64,000 bases of DNA from Martelella sp. AD-3 (GTDB taxonomy: Bacteria > Pseudomonadota > Alphaproteobacteria > Rhizobiales > Rhizobiaceae): assembly GCF_001578105.1 (NCBI RefSeq), contig NZ_CP014275.1, positions 2,480,001-2,544,000 on the forward strand. Direction: 5' to 3'. Positions 1-8,879 of the stretch are shown here, piece after piece; within the stretch, counting starts at the first letter, position 1; each line of letters opens with the position of its first letter. The notes beneath the pieces are model-generated. The model saw only the letters and a list, made by a program, of their open reading frames with translations. It was not told the DNA's origin and made no database searches. The translations under genes and the position numbers were made by a program.

Positions 1-442
1 TCGTCACCACCGGTAATGCTTCGCTGGCGATCTGCTCCAGATAGCTCGCCTCGTAAGGCAGGATGGCGATGATGCCGCCGGCAATCTGCTGCAAGAGGCT
101 TGCCACGCTGCTCGGCGCGGTGCTGTCGCGGTCGGGCAGCGAATAGACGAGCGCCTCGTAGCCGGCGCTTTTCGCCGCGCCGCTGATGCCGAGCACGATG
201 TCGCTGGTAAAGGGCGCATGGAGTTCGGCCATCACCCCGATGATTCGCGAGCGGCCATTGGAAAGCTTCTGGGCAAAGGGATTGACCGAATAGCCCATCT
301 CGTCGGCGATGCGCAGGATATCCTCGCGCGTCTCGGCCGAAACGCCCGGCTGGTTGTTGAGCGCGCGCGACGCCGTCATCCGCGAGACGCCCGCGACTTT
401 TGCAATTTCGGCCAGCGTGGCCGCCCGCTTCTTCACCGCCAA
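1..442 (-). CDS. LacI-family transcriptional regulator (3' end cut by window edge)
   Basis: About 147 N-terminal residues are visible, read leftwards and running off the window. Seen: a LacI-type helix-turn-helix beginning about residue 7 (TLAEIAKVAGVSRMTASRAL), the hinge region (NPFAQKLSNGRSRIIGVMAE) and the start of the periplasmic-binding-like sensor domain. No ATG is available; the frame opens at 475, and I chose TTG at 442, which has a G-rich stretch about 8 bases upstream; GTG at 436 is the alternative. It is divergent from a sugar ABC operon, and a LacI-type palindrome (719-732) sits in that operon's promoter. Inference: it represses the operon and is released by the imported sugar. 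The ligand is not shown by the sequence. Confidence 0.9.
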   Translation of the reverse strand, partial: MAVKKRAATLAEIAKVAGVSRMTASRALNNQPGVSAETREDILRIADEMGYSVNPFAQKLSNGRSRIIGVMAELHAPFTSDIVLGISGAAKSAGYEALVYSLPDRDSTAPSSVASLLQQIAGGIIAILPYEASYLEQIASEALPVVT

Positions 443-704
443 AATGCGATCCCCCGTCGCGCCCTCAGTCGCGCCTCAACGGCGTCGCGCGCGCGGCATC
501 GGCTGAAGATACCTGAACGATCAACGCCTTATTCCCCTTGCAGCTTTCCCCGGCGCTCGGCCGGGCAAAGGTTTCGATTAGCACAGTTCCGTCACAATAG
601 CGACACGAACGCACGAGCCGTGCCATCGGCCCTTCGCTCCGTTCGCTCGCGCGGCTGATTCCGCATCGGAAAACCGTCGCTTGTTTACAGATAGCGAAAC
701 CTGA

Positions 705-733
705 TTGACACATCGTATCGTTACCGGTAACGT
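705..733 (+). promoter_or_regulatory. Promoter with overlapping LacI-type operator for the sugar operon
   Basis: A perfect -35 box TTGACA lies at 705-710. With a 17-base spacer a weak -10 (TAACGT) falls at 728-733. The perfect 14-base palindrome CGTTACCGGTAACG (719-732) covers the spacer and most of the -10. This is the shape of LacI-family operators with a central CG. Binding here would block RNA polymerase. The rest of the 443-779 gap holds nothing else I can support. Confidence 0.7.
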
Positions 734-779
734 ACCTCATATCGTAAGATTTACAACTTGTCTTGCATGGGAGGACACA

Positions 780-2072
780 ATGCAATTCAAACCGTCCAGA
801 ACCTTCACCCGTCTTCTGGGGTCTGCCGCCGTTGCCGCTCTGGTTCCGCTTGCGGCCCAGGCCCAGGAAACCAAGACGATCACGTCCTGGGACCTGCGTT
901 CGGACACAACCACGGCCGGCATCGTCCGTGACGCGATGGACCGTTTCGAGGAGGCCAACCCCGGCTATGTCGTCGAGGATTCGCACTTTGCCAACGACGC
1001 CTACAAGACCAAGCTGAAGATCGCTTTCGGCGCCAACGAGCCCCCTTGCATCTTCGCCTCCTGGGGCGGCGGCCCGCTGAAGGAATATGTCGATTCCGAT
1101 CAGGTCGTCGACCTGACGCCCTATCTCGACGCCAACCCGGAATTCAAGGACCGCTTCGTGCCGGCAAGCTTCGGCCCGGTGACCTTCAACGACAAGATCT
1201 ACGGCCTGCCGGCTGAAAACACCGCCGTGGCCGTGATCTTCTACAATACCGAGATTTTCGACGAGCTCGACCTGACGCCGCCGGAGACCTGGGACGAACT
1301 GATGAACGTCATCAGCGTCCTGAACGAGAACAACATCGCCCCCTTCGCGCTTGCCAACAAGAACAAGTGGCCCGGCTCGATGTATTTCGTTCTGCTGGCC
1401 GACCGCATCGGCGGCCCGGAAGCCTTCCGCAAGGCGGCAGCGCGTGAAGAAGGCGGTTCCTTCGAGGATCCGGTCTTCATCGAGGCCGGCGAGCGGCTTC
1501 AGGAGCTCGTCGAGGCCGACGCGTTTGCCCGCGGCTACAACGGTCTCGACTATGACGTCGGCGGTTCGCGTCGCCTGCTTTACGCCGATCGCGCCGCCAT
1601 GGAGCTGATGGGCAGCTGGGAAATGGCCACCATCCGCAACGAGAATCCGGAATTCGCCGAAAAGGTCGATTTCTTCACCTTCCCCTCGGTGCCCGATGGC
1701 AAGGGCGATCCGTCCAACGTGATCGGCACGCTCGGCGACAATTATGTCAGCATCGCCTCCGCCTGCCCCTATAAGGACAAGGCCTTCGAACTGCTGACCT
1801 ACCTCACCAATGACGATGCGGCCGCCGCCCGCCTTGCCGACCAGCGCGTGATGCCGCTGAAGGGCATCACCACCGAGGACCCCTTCCTGAACAAGGTTCT
1901 GGAAGTCGTCGGCGAGGCCGGTAGCGTTCAGCTTTGGTACGATCAGGAACTGCCGCCGGCCCTTGGTGAAGTCCACAAGGACACGGTCCAGCAGCTCTTC
2001 GGCCTGTCGATCACGCCGGAAGAGGCAGCCGCCGAAATGGAACAGGCGGCCCAGGCCGAGGCCCGGCAGTAA
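780..2072 (+). CDS. Sugar ABC transporter, periplasmic substrate-binding protein
   Basis: 430 residues, family 1 extracellular solute-binding protein. Residues 1-30 form a signal peptide ending AQA before QETKT. The body has typical features of the MalE/AglE-like group, such as a WDLRSDTTTAGIVRDAMDRF start and PAENTAVAVIFYNTEIFDEL. The frame is open from 705, but the ATG at 780 follows GGGAGG and directly precedes the signal peptide, so it is preferred. First gene of an operon with two permeases, an ATPase and a GH3 glycosidase. Known of the family: it captures an oligosaccharide or glycoside in the periplasm. Inference: the ligand is a beta-glucoside or xyloside, judged only from the downstream GH3 gene. 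Confidence 0.93.
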   Translation: MQFKPSRTFTRLLGSAAVAALVPLAAQAQETKTITSWDLRSDTTTAGIVRDAMDRFEEANPGYVVEDSHFANDAYKTKLKIAFGANEPPCIFASWGGGPLKEYVDSDQVVDLTPYLDANPEFKDRFVPASFGPVTFNDKIYGLPAENTAVAVIFYNTEIFDELDLTPPETWDELMNVISVLNENNIAPFALANKNKWPGSMYFVLLADRIGGPEAFRKAAAREEGGSFEDPVFIEAGERLQELVEADAFARGYNGLDYDVGGSRRLLYADRAAMELMGSWEMATIRNENPEFAEKVDFFTFPSVPDGKGDPSNVIGTLGDNYVSIASACPYKDKAFELLTYLTNDDAAAARLADQRVMPLKGITTEDPFLNKVLEVVGEAGSVQLWYDQELPPALGEVHKDTVQQLFGLSITPEEAAAEMEQAAQAEARQ

Positions 2073-2135
2073 GGCCTGCGCGGCGCCCATCTCCCAAACC
2101 TCCCGAGGCGTTCGTGATCCGCACGCGCCCCGCAT

Positions 2136-2163
2136 CGGCCGCCGCCCCTACCGGCGGCGGCCG
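2136..2163 (+). promoter_or_regulatory. Intercistronic hairpin between binding protein and permease genes
   Basis: Perfect 10-base arms (2136-2145 CGGCCGCCGC and 2154-2163 GCGGCGGCCG) with an 8-base loop and no T run after it. In binding-protein ABC operons such hairpins stabilise the upstream mRNA or attenuate read-through, which gives more binding protein than permease. That role is inferred here. Confidence 0.55.
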
Positions 2164-2224
2164 TCATGCTGCTTGTGCCGATTTTCCGCATTGACCGGGA
2201 AACGTGCGAGAGAAAGGATAAGAC

Positions 2225-3157
2225 ATGTCCACGGCCCTAACGCGGACGGCTGCCGACCGGCAAAGGCAGCGGAAGAAATGGGTGCTGGCCCAGCGCGCGG
2301 CACCCTTCGTCTTCATGACGCCGGCGGTCATCTTTCTGGCCGTCTACCTGCTCTACCCCCTCGTCTCCAGCTTCCGGCTGTCCTTCGTCAACTGGAACGG
2401 GCTCGGCGATACGGCCGTTTTCGTCGGCCTCGACAACTGGGTCCGCCTTCTCCATGACGGCGTGTTCTGGCATTCGGCCTGGAACAACATCCTGCTGGCG
2501 CTGTTCTCGATCGTCATCCAGTTGCCGATCGCCCTGGTTCTGGCGGTCGTTCTGGACGAGGCCAGCAAGGGCTCGCGGATCCTCAAGATCCTCTATTTCA
2601 TTCCGCTCCTGATGTCCTCGGTCGCGCTCGGCGTGTTGTTCAAGAACATCTACGACCCGAATTTCGGCCCGATCAATTCCATTCTCGACGCCATGGGGCT
2701 TTACGGCTGGGCGCATGACTGGCTCGGCGATCCGCGCTATGCGCTGGGCTCCGTCATCGCCGTCGTCTTGTGGCAGAACATTCCTTTCTACATGGTGCTG
2801 TTCCTGGCCGGCCTCGCCTCCTTCCCGCGCGAGATCACCGAGGCCGCAAGGCTCGACGGCGCGTCGCAGACCACCATCTTCTGGCGTCTGAAACTGCCGC
2901 ATCTTCAGGGCACGTTCCGCACCGCCGTGCTGCTCGCGACCATCGGCTCGATGCGCTATTTCGACCTCATCTACGTCATGACCGAGGGCGGGCCGGAAAA
3001 CGCCTCGCAGGTGATGGCAAGCTATATGTACAAGCAGGTCTTCGCCTCCTTCGAGCTCGGTTACGGCACCACGGTCGCCGCCGCCATGTTCATCATCATC
3101 ACCGTGATCGCGGCAGTCGCCTTCCGCCTGTCCAAACGGTTCGAGACGGAGGTCTGA
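2225..3157 (+). CDS. Sugar ABC transporter permease, MalF-type
   Basis: 310 residues with about six membrane segments, the first at residues 28-50. The EAA loop that docks on the ATPase is at about 203-225 ([20 protein letters not shown]). The start ATG has an AAGGA ribosome site 7 bases upstream. It lies 152 bases after the binding-protein gene and 4 bases before the second permease. Known of the family: it pairs with a MalG-type permease to form the inner-membrane channel for a sugar. Length and topology are normal. Confidence 0.93.
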   Translation: MSTALTRTAADRQRQRKKWVLAQRAAPFVFMTPAVIFLAVYLLYPLVSSFRLSFVNWNGLGDTAVFVGLDNWVRLLHDGVFWHSAWNNILLALFSIVIQLPIALVLAVVLDEASKGSRILKILYFIPLLMSSVALGVLFKNIYDPNFGPINSILDAMGLYGWAHDWLGDPRYALGSVIAVVLWQNIPFYMVLFLAGLASFPREITEAARLDGASQTTIFWRLKLPHLQGTFRTAVLLATIGSMRYFDLIYVMTEGGPENASQVMASYMYKQVFASFELGYGTTVAAAMFIIITVIAAVAFRLSKRFETEV

Positions 3158-3161
3158 TCCG

Positions 3162-3998
3162 ATGAAAAAGAAACAAGGCTTCAAGGTCGGACGCGTCGCC
3201 ATTCCGGTGCTCGGCACCTTCTGGCTGGCCGTCACCACGCTCCCCTTCATCTTCGTCGCCTTCATGAGCCTGAAGACGCAGCAGGAAACCTTCGTCAACC
3301 CGGTCTGGGCGCTGCCGGAGAGCTTCAACCTTTCCAACTATATCGAGGTGCTCGAGGGTTCCTTCCTGATCTATCTGAGGAACAGCCTGTTCGTGATCTC
3401 GACCTCGGTCGTCATCATCATCCTGCTGTCCTCGATGGCGGCCTATGCGCTGGCGCGGCTGAAATTCAAGTTTTCCGACAGCCTGTTCGCCCTCATCGTC
3501 GCTGGCATGATCGTTCCGCTGCACGTCACGCTGGTGCCGGTCTACCTGATGACCCGCTCCATGGGGCTCTACGACACGCCGGCGGGCCTGATCGGCCCCT
3601 ATGTGGCCATCAGCCTGCCGATCTCCGTGTTCATCCTGACGGAATTCATGCGCCAGGTGCCGAAGGAGCTCGAGGAAGCCGCCATGCTCGACGGCTGCGG
3701 CCCGTTCAAGATCTACTGGAAGATTTTCCTGCCGCTCGCCGGTCCCGGCATTTCCACGGTCGCGATCTATAACGGGATCATGCTGTGGAACGAGTTCGTC
3801 TTCGCCTATGTGCTGACGTCCTCGACCGACAAACGCACGCTGCCGCTGGCGGTCTGGGACTTCCAGGGCCAGTACGCATCGAATGTCCCCGCCATCATGG
3901 CCGTCGTCACCCTTTCCGCCCTGCCCTTGATCATCGTCTACGCCATCGGCCAGGAAAAGATCGTCAACGGCATGATGGCCGGCTCGCTCAAGGGCTGA
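3162..3998 (+). CDS. Sugar ABC transporter permease, MalG-type
   Basis: 278 residues with about six membrane segments. The EAA loop is at about 167-190 ([20 protein letters not shown]). The N-terminus is short and basic ([11 protein letters not shown]), followed by the first membrane segment. The gene starts 4 bases after the first permease and ends 19 bases before the ATPase gene, so the three are co-transcribed. It is the second half of the inner-membrane channel. Substrate is not shown by the sequence. Confidence 0.93.
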   Translation: MKKKQGFKVGRVAIPVLGTFWLAVTTLPFIFVAFMSLKTQQETFVNPVWALPESFNLSNYIEVLEGSFLIYLRNSLFVISTSVVIIILLSSMAAYALARLKFKFSDSLFALIVAGMIVPLHVTLVPVYLMTRSMGLYDTPAGLIGPYVAISLPISVFILTEFMRQVPKELEEAAMLDGCGPFKIYWKIFLPLAGPGISTVAIYNGIMLWNEFVFAYVLTSSTDKRTLPLAVWDFQGQYASNVPAIMAVVTLSALPLIIVYAIGQEKIVNGMMAGSLKG

Positions 3999-4017
3999 TG
4001 GAACCGGAGTACCAACA

Positions 4018-5181
4018 ATGACACAGATCCTTCTCGAAAACGTCGAAAAGCGCTTCGGCAAGCTCACCGTCCTGCACGACATCAACCTCAACATCGAAGA
4101 CGGCCAGTTCTGCGTCTTCCTCGGGCCGTCAGGCTGCGGCAAGTCCACGCTTTTGCGCATGATCGCCGGTATCGAGGAGATCACCGAAGGCGATCTTGCA
4201 ATCGGCGGCGAGATCATGAACGACGTGCCGCCGGCGGAACGCCGCGTGGCGATGGTGTTCCAGAATTACGCGCTCTACCCGCATATGAGCGTTTATGAGA
4301 ACATGGCCTTCGGGCTGAAACAGGCGAAGACGCCGAAGGCCGATATCGAAAGGCGCGTCAACGAGGCAGCCCGCATGCTGCAGATCGAGCCGCTGCTCGA
4401 CCGCCGCCCCAAGCAGCTTTCCGGCGGCCAGCGCCAGCGCGTCGCCATCGGCCGCGCCATCGTCCGCCAGCCCGCCGTCTTCCTGTTCGACGAACCGCTG
4501 TCGAACCTCGATGCGGCGCTGCGCGTTCATATGCGTTCCGAAATCGCCAATCTGCACCGCGACTATCCCGAAGCCAGCATGATCTACGTGACCCACGACC
4601 AGACGGAAGCCATGGCGCTTGCCGACAGGATCGTGCTCTTGCGCGCCGGTCCGGACGTTGCCAGGAAAGGCAGCATCGCCCAGGTCGGGGCGCCGCTCGA
4701 GCTCTACCATCGCCCGGCCAATCTCTTTGCGGCAGGCTTTCTCGGCTCGCCGTCGATGAATTTCCTCAAGGTGAGGCTCGAAGGCGCCGATGAAGACGGC
4801 GCCAGGGTGAAGCTCGAGACCGGCGAGACCTTGCGCGTGCCGGTGTCGACAGAAGGCCTTTCGAAAGGCGCCGAACTGACGCTCGGCATCCGCCCCGAGC
4901 ACATGCATCCGGCCGAGGACGACGCCGGCGATCAGGTGATCCGCCGCAAGGTGCGCGCCGTCGAGAATTTCGGCGAGTACAGCCATCTCTATCTCAACGA
5001 GAGCACGGAAAAGCCGATGATCGCCAAGGTCGCCGAGGATGTGCTGAAGGTTCCGGAAAAGCCGATGGCCTTCTTCGTCAAGCCGGCGGCCTGCCATCTT
5101 TTCGATGCCGAGGGCGAGGCGCTTGCCTACCTGCCAAGCGTGCCCGGCCCGCATGAACTGGGCTCGACCGACGCTGTCTGA
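4018..5181 (+). CDS. Sugar ABC transporter ATP-binding protein, UgpC/MalK-type
   Basis: 387 residues. Walker [10 protein letters not shown] at 36-44, signature [14 protein letters not shown] near 136-150, Walker [13 protein letters not shown] soon after, then the H-loop in [15 protein letters not shown]. The C-terminal third (from about 240) is the MalK-like regulatory beta domain, which includes GIRPEHM. The start has GGAG 8 bases upstream. It is the fourth gene of the operon and 20 bases before the glycosidase. It drives import through the two permeases. MalK-type ATPases can serve several sugar systems, so exclusivity to this locus is not certain. Confidence 0.95.
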   Translation: MTQILLENVEKRFGKLTVLHDINLNIEDGQFCVFLGPSGCGKSTLLRMIAGIEEITEGDLAIGGEIMNDVPPAERRVAMVFQNYALYPHMSVYENMAFGLKQAKTPKADIERRVNEAARMLQIEPLLDRRPKQLSGGQRQRVAIGRAIVRQPAVFLFDEPLSNLDAALRVHMRSEIANLHRDYPEASMIYVTHDQTEAMALADRIVLLRAGPDVARKGSIAQVGAPLELYHRPANLFAAGFLGSPSMNFLKVRLEGADEDGARVKLETGETLRVPVSTEGLSKGAELTLGIRPEHMHPAEDDAGDQVIRRKVRAVENFGEYSHLYLNESTEKPMIAKVAEDVLKVPEKPMAFFVKPAACHLFDAEGEALAYLPSVPGPHELGSTDAV

Positions 5182-5201
5182 ACACGAAATACGGAATTTG
5201 A

Positions 5202-7595
5202 ATGATGAACACCGTCGCAAGCAATTGCCTGTACAAAGACCCCTCGCAGCCGATCGAGGCACGTGTCGCGGATCTCCTCGCCCGCATGACGATCGAGGAG
5301 AAAATCGGCCAGATGCATGCCGTCTGGCTCTTCCTTGAAGAAGACGGCAACCACCGGACGCGCTCCGACCAGTTCACCGGTTCCTCCGATCCCGAGACGC
5401 TCAAAAGCATGCTGTCCTCCGGTCTCGGACAGGTCACCCGGCCTCTCGGCACCCGCAGCATCGATGCTGCGGAGGGCGTGCGCGCGCTGAACGCGCTGCA
5501 GAAGTTCATGGTCGAGGAAACACGGCTCGGCATCCCGGTCATGTCGCATGAGGAATGCCTCTCCGGGCTGATGATCAAGGGCGCGACGCTGTTTCCCTCC
5601 TCGCTCTCCTTCGGCGCGACGTTCAACCCGGACCTGATCGAGAAGGTGGGCGCGGAAATCGGCCGGGAAGCCCGCGCCATCGGTTGTCACCAGGGGCTCG
5701 CCCCCGTGCTCGATGTCGCCCGCGACGCCCGCTGGGGCCGCACGGAGGAAAGCATCGGCGAAGACCCCTACCTCACCGGCGTCATCGCCACGGCCTATGT
5801 CAAAGGCCTGCAGGGCGAGGATCGCGGCGTTCTGGCGACGCTGAAGCATTACGCCGGCCATTCCGCCAGCGAGGGCGGCCGCAACCACGCCCCCGTGCAT
5901 ATGGGCTGGCGCGAACTCAACGACATGTTCATGCTGCCGTTCGAAATGGCGGTGAAGCTTGCCAATGCCGGCTCCGTCATGCCCGCCTACCATGATATCG
6001 ACGGCGAGCCGGTGCATGCCTCGCACCACCTGATGACCAGGGTGCTGCGCGAGGACTGGGGCTTTGACGGCCTTGTCGTCGCAGATTATGTCGGCGTCAG
6101 CCTGCTCTACCAGCATCACGGCATTGCCGAGAACCGCGCGGAAGCGGCCGCCCTCTCCTTCAACGCCGGTCTGGATGTCGAGCTTCCCGGCGACGACTGC
6201 GCCAAGGACCTGAAGGAGGCGCTTTCGCGCGGGCTGATCACGCCAGCAAAGATCGACGAAATCGCCGCCCGGGTATTGCGCGAGAAATTCCGTCTCGGAC
6301 TGTTCGAAAACCCCTATGCGGACGATGGCAGGATCGTGCTCCAGCGCAGGGAGGCCGTCGACGTCGCACGGCAGACGGCGGAGGAATCCGTCACCATTCT
6401 CGACAATAACGGCATCCTGCCGCTTAGCCCCGGCAAGAAGGTCGCCGTCATCGGCCCGACGGCGGACGATCCGCTCGCCCTTCTCGGCGATTATGCCTTC
6501 CCGGTTCATCTGATCCACAACGAGGCCCAGGAAGAGGTCGAAAGCGTCGTCACGCCGCTTGCCGGTCTGAGGGCGAAGCTCGGCGCGGAAAACGTCATCT
6601 ATGCCCGCGGCTGCAACATTCTCGACGAGCGCAAGGCGGGCGCCCCGGTCTTCCCCGGCGATGTTGACGACAGCACCTCGCTGGAACAGGCCTCCTCGCT
6701 CTCCTCCCGGCTGGACATGATCCCGAGCGCGGTGGAAGCGGCGAAGAACGCCGATGTCGCCATCGTCTGCGTCGGCGACCTGTCCGGCATCTTCCAGACC
6801 GGCACTGTCGGCGAAGGCTCCGATGCCGACACGCTGGAACTGCCCGGCGTGCAGCAGAAGCTCCTCGATGCCGTGATCGAGACCGGCAAGCCGGTCATCG
6901 TCGTCATCTCCTCCGGCCGGCCCTACAATCTCGGCGGCGCGGAAGAGAAGATCGCGGCGCAGGTGATGACCTTCTTCTCCGGCCAGGAAGGCGGCACGGC
7001 GCTGGCAAGCGTGCTGACCGGCGCGGTGGAACCGTCGGGACGCCTGACGCTGTCGATCCCGCACAATGTCGGCGCGGCGCCCTATTTCTACAATCACAGC
7101 TTCAAGAGCTCGGGCACGCCGATCGCCCGTCATTTCGGCAGCCGTTACCCCTTCGGCCACGGCCTCTCCTACACCGATTTCGAATTTTCCGATTTGAGGC
7201 TGGAGAGCGAAACCGTCGATATCGAGACGGGCACCGTGCATCTGTCGTTTATGGTCAAGAATGTCGGCGACCGTGACGGCGTCGCCGTGCCGCAGCTCTA
7301 TGTCCGCGACGAGATCGCCACGCTGGTGCGTCCGGTCAAGGAGCTGAAGGCCTTCGGCAAGCTTGCGCTCAAGCCCGGGGCAAGCGCCCGTGTGACCTTC
7401 GAGGTGCCGACGGATATGCTGAACTTCACCGGCTACGAGGGCTGCCGCATCGTCGAACCCGGCTTCTTCACGCTGATGGTCGGCGCCTCCAGCGGCGATG
7501 TAAGGCTCAAGACGCGGGTCGAGGTAACGGGCGAGCGCCGGATGCTGCCCGCCGACTGGCGCATGCTGAGCGGCTTCGCCGTCGACAAGGCCTGA
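5202..7595 (+). CDS. Glycoside hydrolase family 3, beta-glucosidase or beta-xylosidase
   Basis: 797 residues with no signal peptide, so it acts in the cytoplasm on imported sugar. Seen: the N-terminal GH3 barrel with GRTEESIGEDPYL and KHYAGHSASEGGRN, and the GH3 nucleophile aspartate, which I place at residue 295 (GLVVADYVGV). The second alpha/beta domain (VAVIGPTADDP) and a C-terminal fibronectin-III-like domain (HLSFMVKNVGDRDG) follow. Two ATGs at 5202 and 5205 are both possible starts. It is the last gene of the LacI-controlled transport operon. Known of the family: it removes non-reducing beta-glucosyl or beta-xylosyl units. Which sugar cannot be told from sequence alone; the KHYAGHSASEGG form is common in both groups. 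Confidence 0.92.
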   Translation: MMNTVASNCLYKDPSQPIEARVADLLARMTIEEKIGQMHAVWLFLEEDGNHRTRSDQFTGSSDPETLKSMLSSGLGQVTRPLGTRSIDAAEGVRALNALQKFMVEETRLGIPVMSHEECLSGLMIKGATLFPSSLSFGATFNPDLIEKVGAEIGREARAIGCHQGLAPVLDVARDARWGRTEESIGEDPYLTGVIATAYVKGLQGEDRGVLATLKHYAGHSASEGGRNHAPVHMGWRELNDMFMLPFEMAVKLANAGSVMPAYHDIDGEPVHASHHLMTRVLREDWGFDGLVVADYVGVSLLYQHHGIAENRAEAAALSFNAGLDVELPGDDCAKDLKEALSRGLITPAKIDEIAARVLREKFRLGLFENPYADDGRIVLQRREAVDVARQTAEESVTILDNNGILPLSPGKKVAVIGPTADDPLALLGDYAFPVHLIHNEAQEEVESVVTPLAGLRAKLGAENVIYARGCNILDERKAGAPVFPGDVDDSTSLEQASSLSSRLDMIPSAVEAAKNADVAIVCVGDLSGIFQTGTVGEGSDADTLELPGVQQKLLDAVIETGKPVIVVISSGRPYNLGGAEEKIAAQVMTFFSGQEGGTALASVLTGAVEPSGRLTLSIPHNVGAAPYFYNHSFKSSGTPIARHFGSRYPFGHGLSYTDFEFSDLRLESETVDIETGTVHLSFMVKNVGDRDGVAVPQLYVRDEIATLVRPVKELKAFGKLALKPGASARVTFEVPTDMLNFTGYEGCRIVEPGFFTLMVGASSGDVRLKTRVEVTGERRMLPADWRMLSGFAVDKA

Positions 7596-7802
7596 TCGCG
7601 TCGGCGCATATGGAGGGGTCTGCCCTGCAGGCCCCTTCCGGGTTGCCGACGGCCCCGGCACGCCGTTTCCCGACCACGGCCGGCAAGGCCCGGCCTCGGG
7701 CAGGACATGTTTCCGGCCTTTTGAAGTCCTTCGGGTGCGGACGGTCCTCACGCCACCGATCGACGCCGTTTCTTTTTGATTTGCGCCTGTTGCTGCTATT
7801 CT

Positions 7803-7915
7803 CTTGAATAAAGCGGTTCCAGGAAAAGCGGATACCGGTTTTCCGTTCGGAAACGCGCAAAAACAAAGGGATAGAGAGCTTTCGCGATTCGAAGAAGAGC
7901 GGAAGCGCCCTAGAC
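7803..7915. repeat. Intergenic palindromic repeat element in front of the nikR-like gene
   Basis: Fills the middle of the 7596-7932 gap. It contains near-palindromic arms GGAAAAGCGG (7822-7831) and CCGGTTTTCC (7835-7844), then an A-rich stretch and the tract GGGATAGAGAGCTTTCGCG. Its 5' part resembles 53293-53315, and its 3' part resembles 8811-8835. I recognise this kind of sequence as a common rhizobial intergenic repeat. It ends 17 bases before the next start codon, so it would be part of that leader. The 7596-7802 part of the gap shows no gene. Confidence 0.55.
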
Positions 7916-7932
7916 GGAAACGGAGGCGGCCC

Positions 7933-8436
7933 ATGAAGCGCATCACGATCACCCTGTCCGATGACATCGCCGACGCGCTGGACCACTATATGAACGAAAG
8001 CGGCGCGCAGAACCGTTCCGAGGCCATTCGCGATCTCGTCCGCCGCGCCATGCTGGACCTCAAGAACGGACCGGACGATGCCGATTGCATCGGCGTCGTC
8101 TCCTATACGGTGGACCAGACCGCGCGCAGTCTCGCGACCCGGCTCGCGAAACGCCGGCTCGACGCCCATGACCGCCATGTGGCCGCGGTTTCCGTCCCGC
8201 TCGACCATTCGACCGCGCTCGAGATCGAGGTGACGCGAGGCAAGCTCGGCGAGGTGGGCGCTGCCGCGCAGAAACTGTTCCTCGAGCGCGGCATCGCCCA
8301 CGGCGCGCTCTCCGTGGTGCCGGTAGCGACCGGAGGCGCGATGCACGCCCATGAAGGCCAGGCCGAACCCCACCGCCATCTGCACGTCCGGCAGAGCTTC
8401 AATCCGGCAAGGGACGAAGAAGAAGGGCAGGCCTGA
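7933..8436 (+). CDS. NikR-like ribbon-helix-helix regulator lacking the usual nickel ligands
   Basis: 167 residues. Residues 1-45 are the ribbon-helix-helix DNA-binding domain (KRITITLSDDIADAL, NRSEAIRDLVRRAM). Residues 52-131 match the NikR ACT-like metal and tetramer domain (GVVSYTVDQTARSLATRL, ALEIEVTRGKLGEV, ERGIAHGALSVVP). Numbering runs in step with E. coli NikR, as I recall it, and the high-affinity nickel ligands His76, His87, His89 and Cys95 are Leu76, Ser87, Pro89 and Ala95 here. A tail of about 35 residues beyond E. coli NikR carries histidines 138, 140, 147, 149 and 151. The frame is open from 7804, but those residues look like translated repeat, so ATG 7933 is used. It is probably a DNA-binding regulator; its signal may be another metal or none. 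Confidence 0.85.
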   Translation: MKRITITLSDDIADALDHYMNESGAQNRSEAIRDLVRRAMLDLKNGPDDADCIGVVSYTVDQTARSLATRLAKRRLDAHDRHVAAVSVPLDHSTALEIEVTRGKLGEVGAAAQKLFLERGIAHGALSVVPVATGGAMHAHEGQAEPHRHLHVRQSFNPARDEEEGQA

Positions 8437-8513
8437 TCGGGGCGCCTGGTTTGACAAGCGGCGGATTTCGGCTATCACGACCGGCTCAATGCCAACGCCA
8501 CCCGAAAGCCGCC

Positions 8514-8795
8514 ATGGCCGTCTATGTCGACGATATGAAATGGCCCTTCAAGGGCATGATGATGTGCCACATGCTGGCCGACACCAGCGAGGAACTGCAC
8601 GCCATGGCCGAACTGATCGGCATGGAGCGCCGCTGGGTTCAGTATCCCGGAACGGCCAAGGAACACTACGATGTGCCGATGACGCGCCGCGCGATCGCTG
8701 TCGAGGCCGGCGCGGTCGAGGTCAGCTGGCGTTTCATGGTGACGCTGATCCGCAGCCGCCGACAGGGGATTTCGCAGCCAGATGCAAACATCTGA
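8514..8795 (+). CDS. DUF4031 domain protein
   Basis: 93 residues. The start MAVYVDDMKWPF and the HYDVP segment are typical of DUF4031, a small family of unknown function. ATG 8514 begins exactly at the conserved VYVDDM block; an upstream in-frame start at 8451 would add residues without family likeness. The last few codons and the stop lie inside a repeat element (8768-8835), so the C-terminus ISQPDANI may be repeat-derived. Convergent with recJ. Confidence 0.85.
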   Translation: MAVYVDDMKWPFKGMMMCHMLADTSEELHAMAELIGMERRWVQYPGTAKEHYDVPMTRRAIAVEAGAVEVSWRFMVTLIRSRRQGISQPDANI

Positions 8796-8835
8796 CGCCC
8801 GCGAAAATGCGTCAAGACAAAGAGAGAGTGCGCTT
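8768..8835. repeat. Palindromic repeat overlapping the 3' end of the DUF4031 gene
   Basis: Similar over about 65 bases to 42435-42500. Both hold a short stem (here CAGATG-CAAA-CATCTG at 8779-8794), then CCGCGAAAA and CAAGACAA blocks. The stem differs in sequence between copies but pairs in both. It covers the stop codon of the upstream gene. Confidence 0.6.
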
Positions 8836-8879
8836 TCGCGTTCCCTGAGCGGCGGAACTGCTCTGCGGTTTTCCAGTTC

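Noticed and set aside
465..2135. Long minus-strand frame antisense to the sugar-binding gene
   Set aside because: It mirrors the codon pattern of the plus-strand gene; it has no family likeness, while the other strand has a signal peptide and fold marks.
5127..7967. 946-residue minus-strand frame opposite the GH3 gene
   Set aside because: A shadow of a high-GC gene; composition is odd (rich in His, Arg, Asp), and the GH3 protein on the other strand is clear.
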